This document shows, in pieces, positions 12,692 through 25,971 of a stretch of DNA of 64,000 bases. Position 1 is the stretch's first letter, and every line of letters begins with the position of its first letter. The DNA comes from Chondrosia reniformis. Lineage: Eukaryota > Porifera > Demospongiae > Chondrillida > Chondrillidae. The position numbers and the translations under genes are program-made. Where the stretch lies: contig OX359200.1 in assembly GCA_947172415.1 (NCBI GenBank), positions 3,412,501 to 3,476,500 on the forward strand, written 5' to 3'. The notes below the pieces were generated by a model, which was given only the letters and a program-made list of their open reading frames with translations, had not been told where the DNA came from and searched no databases.

Positions 12692-15046
12692 TCATGTGCT
12701 TGATGAGACTCTCCTGTGAGACTTGTATTCTTTGATTTTAATATCTGCATCTCTGCCTGTTTTAGCTGCTTCTTCACCTGGCACATTTTCCCCTAGGTAG
12801 GCATGGTTGTAGTCCCTACATTTCCTAAAGAATTTGCGGATGAGGTCCAGAGAAACTGTGTCCAGAGCAATTGGAACCATTCTGCGCAATCCTTCCATGG
12901 AGTAGTCACAGTTTACTCTGGCAAAGGCCTTGGCTTTTCCCCAGCATTTCTCAATTGGATTTAATTCAGGGTGAAACTATAAGGAAAAAGGGTATTTATA
13001 TATTAATTATATGTACATGCATATATGTTTCATTATTATACATACCTTGGGATTAAAGAGACACCTGTGGTGTTTTCCCTCTAAATATATCTGTACGCTA
13101 CTTTTTTCATTCCGAAAATCTTCAAATTCCTGCAGCTTTTTAATCATATCTGCTCTCTTGAGTTTGTCAACCATAACACCACGCTCTCGGAGTACAATTT
13201 CTAACCCTTTTGGAGTGCCATCATCAAACACCATGGGTTGGGGATCACCGTTTGGCAGCCTTCCAGGGTGCATCTTAGGTTGCTTTCCTCCAGGACCGAC
13301 ATTCATTCTGGAGGCTACCAAAGCATCCTCTGAATATGCCAGATGTCCACTGCTGTGGTCAAATATCCATACCAAGTCATAGTGAGTTGCAGGATATTTG
13401 AACTCAGCAATGCGTACCGCACGTCTCACACTCTTCAGGAACTTCTCATTATCCCAATAGCCATCCTTTTGGTATTCCAGCAGATCTCTAGCTTCCTTTG
13501 GGAAAGAAACGAAGTCCAGTCTTGCCTTTGCCAGTTCTTCCTCGGTAAGATGTAGGTAGCCTCCAAACTCTTCAATGTAATCACTTACCATGATGCCTTT
13601 GCCTTTACCTTTAGGTCGAACTGCTCCACTTCCCATAGGGTCCACCCACACTGAACTATGAGCATCGTGGGCATTGAAGACAGTCTCATCATGGTAAATG
13701 AAAACAACATGCCGAGACTTTGAAGCATCACCTAGTATATTGAAAAACAAAGCCATATAGTAAGCATGAATATATTACATCATGCTTTGATGACATTACC
13801 TGAGTTCCATGAGGGTATCCCATCTTCACATATAGGTGGAGGCAAGTGGGAAGATTCTAGTGTCTTCAGTTTCTTGAGGAAAAGCTTTCTGTACTCCACT
13901 ACATCTGGTCGATCATGGCCATCTGTATAGCCCTGGCGATATTGGCGACGATGGAATCCTAACTTCCTAAGATGCCGGTAAGCTGTCACTTCAGACACTG
14001 CTTTTGGGAAGTGCTCAGGAAGATTAAGTGTTGAAAGATATTCATTCAGCCAGGACTGGAATTTAGCAGCAGTAAGAAAGTATTTGGCATTGTGTACTTT
14101 CTCTCTTAGCCACTTCACTGATTTTCGGGTGATGTCCTCTTGGTTAAGTAATGCCAGTCTTGTATACTTTCCTCTTTTGTCACCTGATATATCTCCTTTT
14201 TCTCTGTAGTACTCCTTGTGCCATCTAGTTACTGATCGCTTTTCAATGCCTAGTGCTACAGCTGTGCTTTCAGCTGATTCAACTTTACCCAAGTTGTGAT
14301 GATGCTGAAGATGGTTGTAAAGTAGTACACCTATTTTCTTCCTATCTTCAGATGATAATGATTTCACCCAATTTTGTAACTGTGGCCTTGCCTGTCCATA
14401 AGAGAAACCTTCATCTTCATGATCACTTTCATCATCACTATCCTATTTATACATGAAACCATGCATGTAAAGTTTTATTTCCTATATTGTTTGTTATGCA
14501 TAACAGTTTATGATAATTTAACATTTGAAACATGTTGTTGCGCATTAGCTAAATACCTCAAGCTCTTCTTCAGAAGATGATGGATCATAGATAGCAGGAT
14601 TAAGATCATTGTCTGACTGAGGTATGTTGGAAAACTGACTGGTAGGGCTAGAAAATTCAACACCACCCTCCAATTGCAAGGTAGGTGAAGGAAAAATGCT
14701 GGTGTGACTAGAGAAATGACCACTCTCCACTATGAAATGTAATCAACGAATAATATATGCAAACAATTCTATAAATGTATAATAATATCAATTTTTTACC
14801 CTCATCATTTGAAGACTCTGATACAGTAGCTAGTGAAGGAGACCATCGATACCTTTTTCAGCATCCTTCTTGCCTTTTCAGACCTCTTTTGCTTTTACCC
14901 AGTCTTGAGGCTGGGGAAGGAGTACTCCTCTGTGGTATGCCTTGATCGACTGTGCTACAACCGCTTTCCTGAGTCATTCGTTCATTGGATAGTTCCTCGT
15001 TATCACGATTGCCGAATTCGGCCGATTCTCTGTCGATTTCTGACAT
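12692..15046 (-). CDS. Transposase, Tc1/mariner-IS630 DDE type, six exons (predicted)
   Basis: Predicted to cut and re-insert the surrounding element in the nucleus. My exon model on the minus strand is 15046-14899, 14829-14800, 14729-14557, 14442-13800, 13731-13046 and 12976-12692. All introns are GT...TAG, of 69, 70, 114, 68 and 69 nt, and every junction keeps frame, giving 654 residues. Residues 60-130 are acidic and serine-rich. A helix-turn-helix lies near 176-195 (AVALGIEKRSVTRW). A second DNA-binding-like segment is near 268-300 (YRHLRKLGF, then GHDRPDVVEYRK). The catalytic core has D346 (HDETVFNAHD), D456 (WIFDHSSGH) and E569 (PELNPIEKCWGKAK). The D-to-E spacing is 112 residues against about 34-37 in classical Tc1/mariner. 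The C-terminus is basic (YKSHRRV). Exon 1 read without the first 69-nt intron would hit TGA at 14858-14860. That intron is inferred, and the alternative is a nonsense mutation. I recall similar proteins annotated only as DDE endonucleases in fungi and invertebrates. Confidence 0.85.
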
Positions 15047-15448
15047 AATTTCCTACTTTAAAAGCTTTTTCGTCTTTAAATCGCCTTAGCTATTATAGCT
15101 TGACCTTCGAATAAAGCGTTGTCAACGTAACAAGCGTATACACCTCTAAAAAGCTTAAAATGTATAAGTGTTTATTTGTTAATTTTTAGACATCCATTTT
15201 TCGATAATGGTTATACGCAGGAACGTTGCATTGTAACTCGATTTCACCTTATTAATTATTCAAATGTGACTGAATGAAGCCATTTGATTGGCTGAAATAG
15301 GTATCCTCTTTCAATAACGCATATGTTCTAAATGATAGCTGCTATCGCAAAACTAAAAAAAGGTACGGATTCTCTAGTGTTTCCTCTTTCATTTGATACC
15401 AAATTTGAAAATATACTGAGGATACTTTCCATAAAGCGCCTTAAAAGA
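15047..15448. promoter_or_regulatory. 5' non-coding region of the transposon, presumed promoter
   Basis: Four hundred bases lie between the transposase start codon and the right inverted repeat, with no coding signal. On the minus strand a CTATAATAGC word lies about 45-50 bp upstream of the ATG and could act as a TATA-like element. This is inference from position only. The outermost 51 bp of this region plus the inverted repeat (15398-15477) is the part copied into the macro-repeat. Confidence 0.4.
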
Positions 15449-15477
15449 AAATTTTACATTTATAGTGAAATGCACTA
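15449..15477 (-). repeat. Right terminal inverted repeat of the 3.8-kb transposon
   Basis: Reads TAGTGCATTTCACTATAAAT on the minus strand and pairs with 11674-11702. The satellite resumes directly after it with TATATCCAATTATTTC. Confidence 0.92.
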
Positions 15478-18400
15478 TATATCCAATTATTTCAATATAT
15501 TGCCAATTATATCCCTTAAATAACCTAAAGATTTACCAAAGATAGCCCTTAGTTTTTGTCAAATAGATGCCATAGCTTTTGAAAAATATATCCCATAGTA
15601 TATCCCATTATTTTTGCGCAATTTACCCCGTATTTTTGGCCGCACATATCCCATAAAATAACCTATAGTCTTATCCCAATATATCCCATAATTTTTGCCA
15701 AATATATCCCATATTTTTCCAAATATATCCCATAATATAGCCTATTGTCTAAGCCCCATTTTTGGGCTAATATATCTCCCTGTTTTTTCCTTAATATATC
15801 CAATTATTTAAAAATATTGCCTATTATATCCTATAATACATCCCATAGTTTTACCCAATATGCCCCTCATTTTTGTCAAATAAATCCCATAGCTTTTGAC
15901 AAATATATCCCATAGCATATCCCATGTTTTTCCAGTAGATCCAATAATTTTGCCTAAGACATCCCTTAGTTTTTGCTTAATATATCCCATGGACCAGTAT
16001 ATCCAATAGTTTTGCAAAATATATCCCATAATTTTTGCCTAATCTATCCCATAATTTTGCCTAAAATATTCCTCGGTTGTTGCTTAATATATCCAATTAT
16101 AGAAATATATTGCCAATTATATCCCATAATATATCCCATAATTTTACCCAATATACCACTTAGTTTTAAGCAAATATATCCCATAGCTTTTAACAAATAT
16201 CCCATAGCTTTTGAAAAATATATCGGTTAGTATATCCCATGATTTTTCCCCTATATATCCCATATTTGCCTAATCCATCCCTTAGTTTTAGCTTAATATA
16301 TCCAATGGACGAGTATATCCCAGAGTTTTGACAAATATATCAAACAATTTTTAACCAATATATTCCATATTATATCCCATACTTTTTGCTCACTATATCC
16401 CATAATTTTTGCCAACTATATCCCAAAATATCACCTATAGTCTTAGCCCAATATATCCCATAGTTTTACCCAATATATCCCATAATTTTTGCCAAATGTA
16501 TCCCATAATTTAACCTATAGTCTTGGCTCAATTTTAGGGCCTTATATATCTCTCAGTTCTTCCTTAATATATCCAATTATTTATAAATATTGCCTATTAT
16601 ATTCCATAATATATCCCATAGTTTTACCCATTACGCCCCTTTGTTTTTGTTAGATATATCTCATAGCTTTCGACAAATATATCTCCTTAGAGTATACCAT
16701 AATTTTCCCTGTATATCCCATAATTTTGCCTAAGACATCCCTTACTTTTTGCTTAATATAACCATTGGACCAGTATATCCCATAATTTTACCAAATAATT
16801 CTCATACTTTTTGCCAAATACATCCCATAATTTTATTTATAGTATTAGACCAATATATCCCATAGTTTTTGCCAAATAAATTCCATACTTTAACTTATGG
16901 TCTTACCCCAATATATCCTAGAGTTTTTGACAAATATATCCCATAGTTATTCCAAATATATCCCATAGCTTTTACCAAATATATCCCATAGTATATCCCA
17001 CAATTTTAGCCCTATTTATCCCATAATTTTGCCTAATATATCCCTTAGTTTTATCTTAATATATCCAATGGACCAGTATATCCCAGAGTTTTACCAAATA
17101 TATTGAACAATTTTAAACCAATATATCCCATAATATTTCCATAATTTTTACCCAATATTTCCCATAGTGTTTGCCGAATATATCCAATAAAATAACCCAC
17201 TAGTCTTAGCCCAATATATCCCATAGTTTTTCCGAATATATCCCTTAATGTTTGCCCAATATATCCCATAGTTTTTGTTGAATATAACCCATTAAAATAT
17301 TTATAGTCTTTAACCAATATATCCCATAGTTTTCCGAATATATCCCATAGTTTTCGATAATATTTACCAAAATTTTTGCCAAATATATCCCATAATATAA
17401 CCTATAGTCTTAGCCCAATAAATCCCATAGTTTTTCCCAATATATCCCATAGTGTTTCCGAATATATCGCATAGTTTTTGCAAATATATCTCATAATTTT
17501 GCCAAATGTATCCCTCAGTTTTTGCTTAATAAATCCAATTATTTAAAAATATTGCCAATTAAATCCCATAATATATGAAATAGTTTTACCCAATACACAG
17601 CTTAGTTTTAGTCAAATAAATCCCAGAGCTTCGGACAAATATATCCCATAGTATATCTCATAATTTCTCTCCTATATATCCCATAATTTTATCTAATATA
17701 ACCCATAAAATAACCTATAGTTATAGCCCAATATTAGGAAGAGTCTTCGCCAAATATATCCCATATTTCTTCCAAATATAACTCATAATGTTTGCCAAGT
17801 ATATCCCATAATATAATCTATTGTCTTAGCCAAATATATGCCATAGTTTTTCGAATATACCCGTAGTCTTAATAAATATATACCATAATTTTTTGCCAAA
17901 TTTATCCCATAATATCACCTATAGTCTTAGCCCATAGTTTTTCCAAATATATCATATTTTTTATAAATATACCCGTTTTTGCCCATTATATCCAATTGTT
18001 TTTCGAAATATACCCAAAGTTTTAGGAAATATATCCCATAGTTTTTGCAAATATATCCTATAATGTTTGCCGAATATATCCCAAAATTTCGAATAAGTCT
18101 TTGCTTAATATATCCAATTATTTCAAAATATTGCCAATTATATCTCCCATAATTTTATCCAATATACCTATTATTTTTTCAAATATATCCCATACCTTTT
18201 GACACTATACTCCATTGTATAAACCAAAATTTTTGCTTTATATATCTCATAATTTTTACTTAATATATCCCATAGATTTTAATTAATATATCCAATAGAC
18301 CAATATTTCCCATAGTTTTGCCACATATATCCAACAATTTTTAACCAATATATCCCATAATACATCCCAAAATATTTGCCCAATATATCATAGTTTTTGC

Positions 18401-21400
18401 GAATATATCTTATATTTTTTCAAATATATCATAAGTTTGCCAAATATATCCCATCATATAACCTATAGTCTTAGCCCAATATATCCCATAGTTTTGCCCA
18501 ATATTATCCCATGGTCTTTCTGAATAAATCCCATAGTTTTACAAATATATCCAACAATTTTAAACCAATATATGCTATAATATGTCCCATAACTTTTGCC
18601 TAATATATCCCATAGTTTTTGAAAAATGTATCCCATAGGATATCCCAAAATTTTTATGCAATATATCCCTTACTTTTTGCCACATATATCCCATAAAATA
18701 ACCAATAGTCATATCCCAATTTATCCCATACTTTATGCCAAGTATATCCCATATTTTTCCAAATATATCCCATAACTTTTACCAAATATATCCCATAAAA
18801 TAACCTATAATATTAGCCCCATTTTTTGGCTAATATATCCCCTGTTTTTTCCTTAATATATCCAATTATTTAAAAATATTGCCTATTATATCCCATAATA
18901 CATCCCATAGTTTTACCCAATATGCTCCTCAATTTTTGTCAAATATATGCCATAGCTTTTGAAAAATATATCCCGTAGTATATTCCACAATTTTTTTCCA
19001 ATAGATCCAATAATTTTGCCTAAGACATCCATAAATTTTTGCTTAATATATCCCATGGACCAGTATATACTATAGTTTTGCAAAATATATCACATAGTTT
19101 TTGCCGAATACATCCCATAAAATTATTTATATTCTTAGCCCAATACATCCCAATTTTTTGCTCAATATATCCAAAAGTTTTTCCGAATATATCCCATTAT
19201 TTTTACAAATATATCCCATAATTTTTGCCTAATCTATCCCATAATTTGCCTAAAATATTCCTCGATTGTTGCTCAATATAGCCAATAATTTAAAAATATT
19301 GCCAATTATATCCCATAATATATCCCATAATCTTACCCAATATACCCCTTAGTTGTAGGCAAATATATCCCATAGCTTATAACAAATATATCCCATAGCT
19401 TTTGAAAAATATATTGGTGAGTATATCCCATGAATTTTCCCCTATATATCCCATATCTGCCTAATCCATCCCTTAGTTTTAGCTTAATATATCCAATGGA
19501 CCAATATATCTCAGAGTTTTGACAAATATATCCAACAATTTTTAACCAATATATACCATAATCTATCCCATAATTTTTGCCCAATATATCCCATAATTTT
19601 TGGCATCTATATCCCAAAATATCACCTATAGTCTTAGCCCAATATATCCCATAGTTTTGCCCAATTTATCCCATAGTTTTTGCCAAAGATATCCCATATT
19701 TTTCCTAATTTATCTCATAATTTTTGCTAATTGTTTCCCATAATTTAACCTATAGTCCTAGCTCAATTTTTGGGCCTTATATATCTCTCAGTTCTTCCTT
19801 AATATATCCAATTATTTATAAATATTGCCTATTGTATTCCATAATATATCCAATAGTTTTCCCCATTGCGCCCCTTCGTTTTTGTCAAATATATCTCATA
19901 GCTTTCAACAACTATGTCCTTTAGAGTATACATAATTTTTCCCTGTATATCCCATAATTTTGCCTAAGACATCCCTTAGTTTTTGCTTAATATATCCTAT
20001 GGACCAGAATATCCCATAATTTTACCAAATATATCCCATAGTTTTTGCAGAATGCATCCCATAATTTTATCAATAGTATTAGACCAATATATCCCATAGT
20101 TTTTGCCAAATAAATTCCATACTTTAACTTATGTTCTTACCCAATACATCCGATAGTTTTTGCCAAATACAACCCATAGTTTTTCCAAATAAATCCCATA
20201 GTTTTTGCAAATATATCCCATAATTTTAAAATATATCCCATTATTTTTTCAAAATATATCCCATAATTTTCCAAATATATCCCTCAGTTTTTGCCTTATA
20301 TATCCTAATATTTAAAATATTGCCAATTATATCCCATAATATATCCCATAATTTTACCCCATATACCCCTTTAATTTTTGGCAAATATATCCCATAGCTT
20401 TTACCAAATACATTCCATAGAATATCCCATAATTTTGCCTAAGACATCCTTAGTTTTTGCATACTATATTCAATGGACTAGTATATCCCATAGTTTTGCA
20501 AAATATATCACATAATTTTTGCCAAATACATCCTATAAAATTATCTATAGTCTTAGACCAATATATCCCAAATTTTGCTCAATATATCCAATAGTTTTTC
20601 TTAATATATCCCATTATTTTTCCAAATATATCCCATAATTTTAGCCAAATATATCCCATACTTTAACTTATAGTCTTGGCCCAATATATCCCAGAGTTTT
20701 TGCCCAATACGTCCAAGAGTTTTTCCGAATATATATCCCATTATTTTCGCAAATATATCCACTAATTTAAAAATATTGCCAATTATAACCCATAATATAT
20801 CCCAAAATTTTACCCACTATACCCCTTAGTTTTTGGCAAATATATCCCATAGCTTTTAGCAAAAATATCCCATAGAATATCCCATAATTTTTGCCCTATG
20901 AATATCCTATAATTTTGCATAATATATCCCTTAGTTTTATCTTAATATATCCAATGGACCAGAGTCTTGCCAAATATAAACAACAATTTTTTACCAATAT
21001 ATCCCATAATATATCCCATTAATTTTGTCCTTATATAATCCTCAGTTTTTGCTTAAGATATCCAATTATTTAAAAATTTGTCAATTATATCCCATAAATA
21101 TCCCTTAGATTTACCCAAAATACCCCTTAGTTTTGTCTAACATATTACATAGTTGTTGACAAATATATCCCATAGTATATCCCATAATTTTTGCAATATA
21201 ACTCCCATAATTTTGACTAAGACATCCCTTAGGTTTTGCTTAATATATTCAATGGAACAGTATATCCCATAATTTTGCCAAATATATCCCATAGTTTTTG
21301 CCGAACACATCTCATAAAATTATCTATAGTATTATACCAATATATCCCATAGTTTTTGCCAAATATATCCCATATTTTACTAAACAATTCCCATAATTTT

Positions 21401-21832
21401 TGCCAAATATATCCCATACTTTAACATATAGTTTAGGCCAAAATATCCCATAGTGTTGCAAATATATCTCATAATATTTTCCAAATATCTCCCATAATTT
21501 TGCCTAATGTATCCCTCAGTTTTTACTTAATATATCCAATTATTTAAAAATATTGCCAATTATATCCCATAATATATCACATTATTTTACCCAATATACT
21601 CCTTATTTTTTGTCAAATATATCCCATAGCTTTTGACGAATATATCCAATAGTATATCCCCTAATGTTTGCCCTACATATCCCAATATTTTGCCTAATAT
21701 ATCCCATAGTTTTTGATTAATATATCCAATGGACCAGTATATCCCAAAGTTTTGCCAAATATATTCAAAAATTTTAAACCAATATATCATAATATTTCCC
21801 ATAATATTTACCCAATATATCCCATAGTTTTT

Positions 21833-22569
21833 GCTGAATATATCCCATAAAATAACCTATATTCTTAGCCCTATATATCCCATAGCTTTTGCCCAATTTA
21901 TCGCATATTTTTATAAATATATCCCATAATGTTTGCCAAATATATCCCATAATATAACCTATTGTCTTAGCCCAATATATCCCATAGTTTCTGCCCTAAT
22001 ATCTCATAAATCTTTCTGAATAAATCCCATAGTTTTACAAATATATCCCATAGCTTTCGACAAATATATCCTATAGTATATCCCATAATGTTGACCCTGT
22101 ATATCCGAACATTTTGCCTAGAATATCCCTTAGTTTTTGCAAAATATATACAATGGACCAGTATATCCCATAGTTTTTCCAAATATATCCCATAGCCTTT
22201 GCTGAATATATCCCATAAAATAACCTATATTCTTAGCCCTATATATCCCATAGCTTTTGCCCAATTTATCGCATATTTTTATAAATATATCCCATAATGT
22301 TTGCCAAATATATCCCATAATATAACCTATTGTCTTAGCCCAATATATCCCATAGTTTCTGCCCTATATATCTCATAAATCTTTCTGAATAAATCCCATA
22401 GTTTTACAAATATATCCCATAGCTTTCGACAAATATATCCTATAGTATATCCCATAATGTTGACCCTGTATATCCGAACATTTTGCCTAGAATATCCCTT
22501 AGTTTTTGCAAAATATATACAATGGACCAGTATATCCCATAGTTTTTCCAAATATATCCCATAGCCTTT
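21833..22569 (-). repeat. Tandem duplication of about 368 bp, left arm only
   Basis: A unit starting GCTGAATATATCCCATAAAA at 21833 starts again at 22201 and ends near 22569. The copies are nearly identical. The right arm (around 34730-35110) has only one copy, so this arm gained one or the right arm lost one after the inverted duplication. Confidence 0.88.
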
Positions 22570-25500
22570 GCCGAATATATCACATAAAAACCTAAAATTT
22601 TAGCCCAATATATTCCATAGTTTTTCCGAATATATCTCATAGTTTTTGCAAGTATATCCCATAATTTTTGCCCAATATATCCCATAATTTTACCTAAAAC
22701 ATCTCCTAGTTTTTGCTTAATATATCCAATGGAGCAGTATATCCCATAGTTTTGTCAAATATATCCAACAATGTTTAACCAATATATCCCATAATATAAC
22801 CCATAATTTTAGCCCACTATATCCCCTAGTTTTTCCCGAATACAACCCATAAAATTATTTAGAGTCTTAAACCAATATATCCCATAGTTTTTCCGAATAT
22901 ATCCCATAGTTTTTGCTAATATTTACCATGATTTTTGCCAAATATATCCCATAATATAACCTATAGTCTTAGCCCAATAAATCCCATAGTTTTTCCCAAT
23001 ATATCCCATGGTGTTTCCGAATATATCCAATAGTTTTTGCAAATATATCCCATAATTTTGCCAAATATATCTCAGTTTTGCTTAATATATCCAATTATTT
23101 AAAAATATTGCCAATTATATCCCATAATATATGAAATAGTTTTACCCAATATACACCTTAGTTTTTGTCAAATAAATCCCAGAGCTTTGGAAAAATATAT
23201 TCCATAGTATATCCCATAATATTTGTCCTATATATCCCATAATTTTATCTAATATAACCCATAAAATAACCTATAGTCTTAGCCAAATATTAGGAAAAGT
23301 CTTCCCCAAATATATCCCATATTTCTTCCAAATATAACTCATAATTTTTGCTAAGTGTATCCCATAATATAATCTATTGTCTAAGCCCAATATATCCCAT
23401 AGTTTTTGCCCAATATATCCCACACATTTTCCGAATATATCACCATAGTTTTTCAAATATATCCCAAAATATCACCTATAGTCTTAGCCCAATATATCCC
23501 AAAGTTAATCTAAATATATCCAATTTTTTTCAAATATATCCATTAGTTTTTACCCATTATATCCCATAGTTTTTCCGAATATACCAGTAGTCTTAACAAA
23601 TATATCCCATAATTTTGCCAAATATATCCCATAATATCACCTATAGTCTTAGCCAAATATATCCCATATTTTTCCAAATATATCATATTTTTTCTAAATA
23701 TATCTGTTTTTGCCCATTATATCCAATGGTTTTTCCAAATATACCCAAAGGTTTAGGAAATATATACCAAAGTTTTTACAAATATATCCCATAATTTTTG
23801 GTGAATATATCCCAAAATTTTGAATAAGTTGTTGCTTAAGATATCCAATTTTTTCAAAATATTGCCAATTATATCCCATATTATATCCCATAATTTTACC
23901 CAATATACACATTATTTTTTGTCAAATATATCCCATACATTTTGACGACTATATCCCATAGTATCTACCATAATTTTTCTTTATATATCTCATAATTTTT
24001 GCTTAATATATCCCATAGATTTTAATTAATATATCCAATGGACTAGTATATCCCATAGCTTTGCCAAATATATCCAACAATTTTAAACCAATATATCCCA
24101 AAATATATATAATATATTTTTACCCAATATATCACCTATTTTTCCAAATATATCCCATATATTTTTCCAAGTATATCCCATAAAATAACCTATAGTCTTA
24201 GCCCAATATATCCCATTGTTTTTGCCCAAATTATCCCATGGTCTTTCTGAATAAATCCCATAGTTTTACAAATATATCCAACAATTTTAAACCAATATAG
24301 GCCATAATATCTCCCTTAATTTTTGCCTAATATATCCCATAGTTTTTGTCGAATATATCACATGAAATAACCTATAGTCTTAGCCCAATATAACCCATAA
24401 TTTTGCCTAATATATCCCTCAGTTTAAGTTTATATATCCAATTATTTAAAAATATTGCCAATATTATCCCTTAAATAACCCATAGATTTACCAAAGATAG
24501 CCCTTAGTGTTTGTCAAATATATCCCATAGCTTTTGAAAAATATATCCCATTGTATATCCCATAATTTTGTGCAATATATCCCATAGTTTTGGCCGCATA
24601 TATCCCATGAAATAACCTATAGTCTTATCCCAATATGTCCCATACTTTTTGCCAAATATATCCCATATTTTTCCAAATATATCCCATAATTTCTGCCAAA
24701 TATATCCGGAAATATCACCTATAGTCTTAGGCCAATATATCCCATAGTTTTTGCCAAATATATCCCTTAATTTTTGCCAAATATATCCCATACATTTCCA
24801 AATATATCCCATAATTTTTTCTAATTATATTTCATAATATTACCTATAGTCTTAGCCCCATTTTTGGGCTAATATATACTCCTGTTTTTACCTTAATATA
24901 TCCAATTATTTAAAAATATTGCCTATTATATACCATAATACATCCCATAGCTTTTCCCAATATGCCCATACATTTTTTGTCAAATAAATCCCATAGCTTT
25001 TGACAAATATATCCCATCGTATATCCCATAATTGTTTCCAGTATATCCCATAATTTTGCCTAAGACATCCCTTAGTTTTTGCTTAATATATCCACTGGAC
25101 CAGTATATCCCATAGTTTTGGAAAATATATCCCATTGTTTTTGCCGAAAACATCCCATAAAATTATCTATAGTCTTAGCCCAATATATCCCAAATTTTAG
25201 CTCAATATATGCAATAGTTTTTCCAAATATATCCCATTATTTTTGCAAATATATCCCATAATTTTTGCCTAATCTATCCCATTATTTTGCCCAAAATATC
25301 CCTCGGTTGTTGCTTAATTTATCCAATAATTTAAAAATATTGCCAATTATATCCCATAATATCTCCCATAATTTTACCCAATATATCCCTTAGTTTTAGG
25401 CAAATATATCCATATCTTTTAACAAATATATCCCATAGCTTTTGAAAAATATATCCCTTAGTATATCCCTTGATTTTTCCCTTTTTTATCCCATATTCGC

Positions 25501-25971
25501 CTAATCCATCCCCTAGTTTTAGCTTAATATATCCAATGGACCAGTATATCCCAGAGTTTTGACAAATATATGCAAAAATTTTTAACCAATATATACCATA
25601 ATATATCACATAATTTTTGCCCAATATATCCCATAATTTCTGCCAACTATATCCCGAAATATCACCTATAGTCTTAGCCCAATATATCCCTAAGTTTTGC
25701 CACATATACCCCTTATTTTTTGTCAAATATATCCCACAGCTTTTGACGGATATATCTCATAGTATATCCCCTAATTTTTCCCCTATATATCCCACAATTT
25801 TGATTAATATATCCAATGGACCAGTATATCCCAAAGTTTTGCCAAATATATTCAACAATTTTAAACCAATATATCCCATAATATTTCCCATAATTTTTAC
25901 CCAATATATCCCATAGTTATTGCCGAATATATCTCATAAAATAACCTATAGTCTTAGCCCAATATATCCCA

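Larger units (their letters stand above)
11674..15477 (-). mobile_element. Tc1/mariner-IS630-type DNA transposon, about 3.8 kb, apparently complete
   Basis: The element interrupts a common satellite phrase. Both ends begin TAGTGCATTTCAC and form 29-bp terminal inverted repeats with one mismatch. Removing the element with one TA copy restores the frequent phrase CTTAATATATCCAATT exactly, so a TA target-site duplication fits, as expected for this superfamily. The repeats' AT-richness makes this suggestive rather than proof. It carries one multi-exon transposase gene on the minus strand, about 1.0 kb of non-coding sequence on the gene's 3' side (11703-12691) and 0.4 kb on the 5' side (15047-15448). 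No break in the gene is needed if the short introns are accepted. Its right terminus was copied into the macro-repeat (41427-41506, 57197-57276). Confidence 0.9.
15398..25266 (-). repeat. Left arm of a 9.5-9.9-kb inverted duplication
   Basis: Positions pair with 32047-41506 in reverse complement. Mirror pairs sum to 57313 near the inner end, 56946 around 21000-21800, and 56903-56904 from 19900 outwards. The two steps are extra sequence in this arm: about 367 bp (a tandem duplication) and about 43 bp (about two monomers). In one 94-base stretch compared directly (around 19700-19800) there was a single mismatch. Many mirrored open frames translate identically or with one change. The arm's outer end lies inside the transposon. 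Confidence 0.92.

Noticed and set aside
13011-13555. Plus-strand open frames of 123 and 70 codons
   Set aside because: They are antisense to the catalytic exon of the transposase, which has clear motifs and splice sites on the minus strand.
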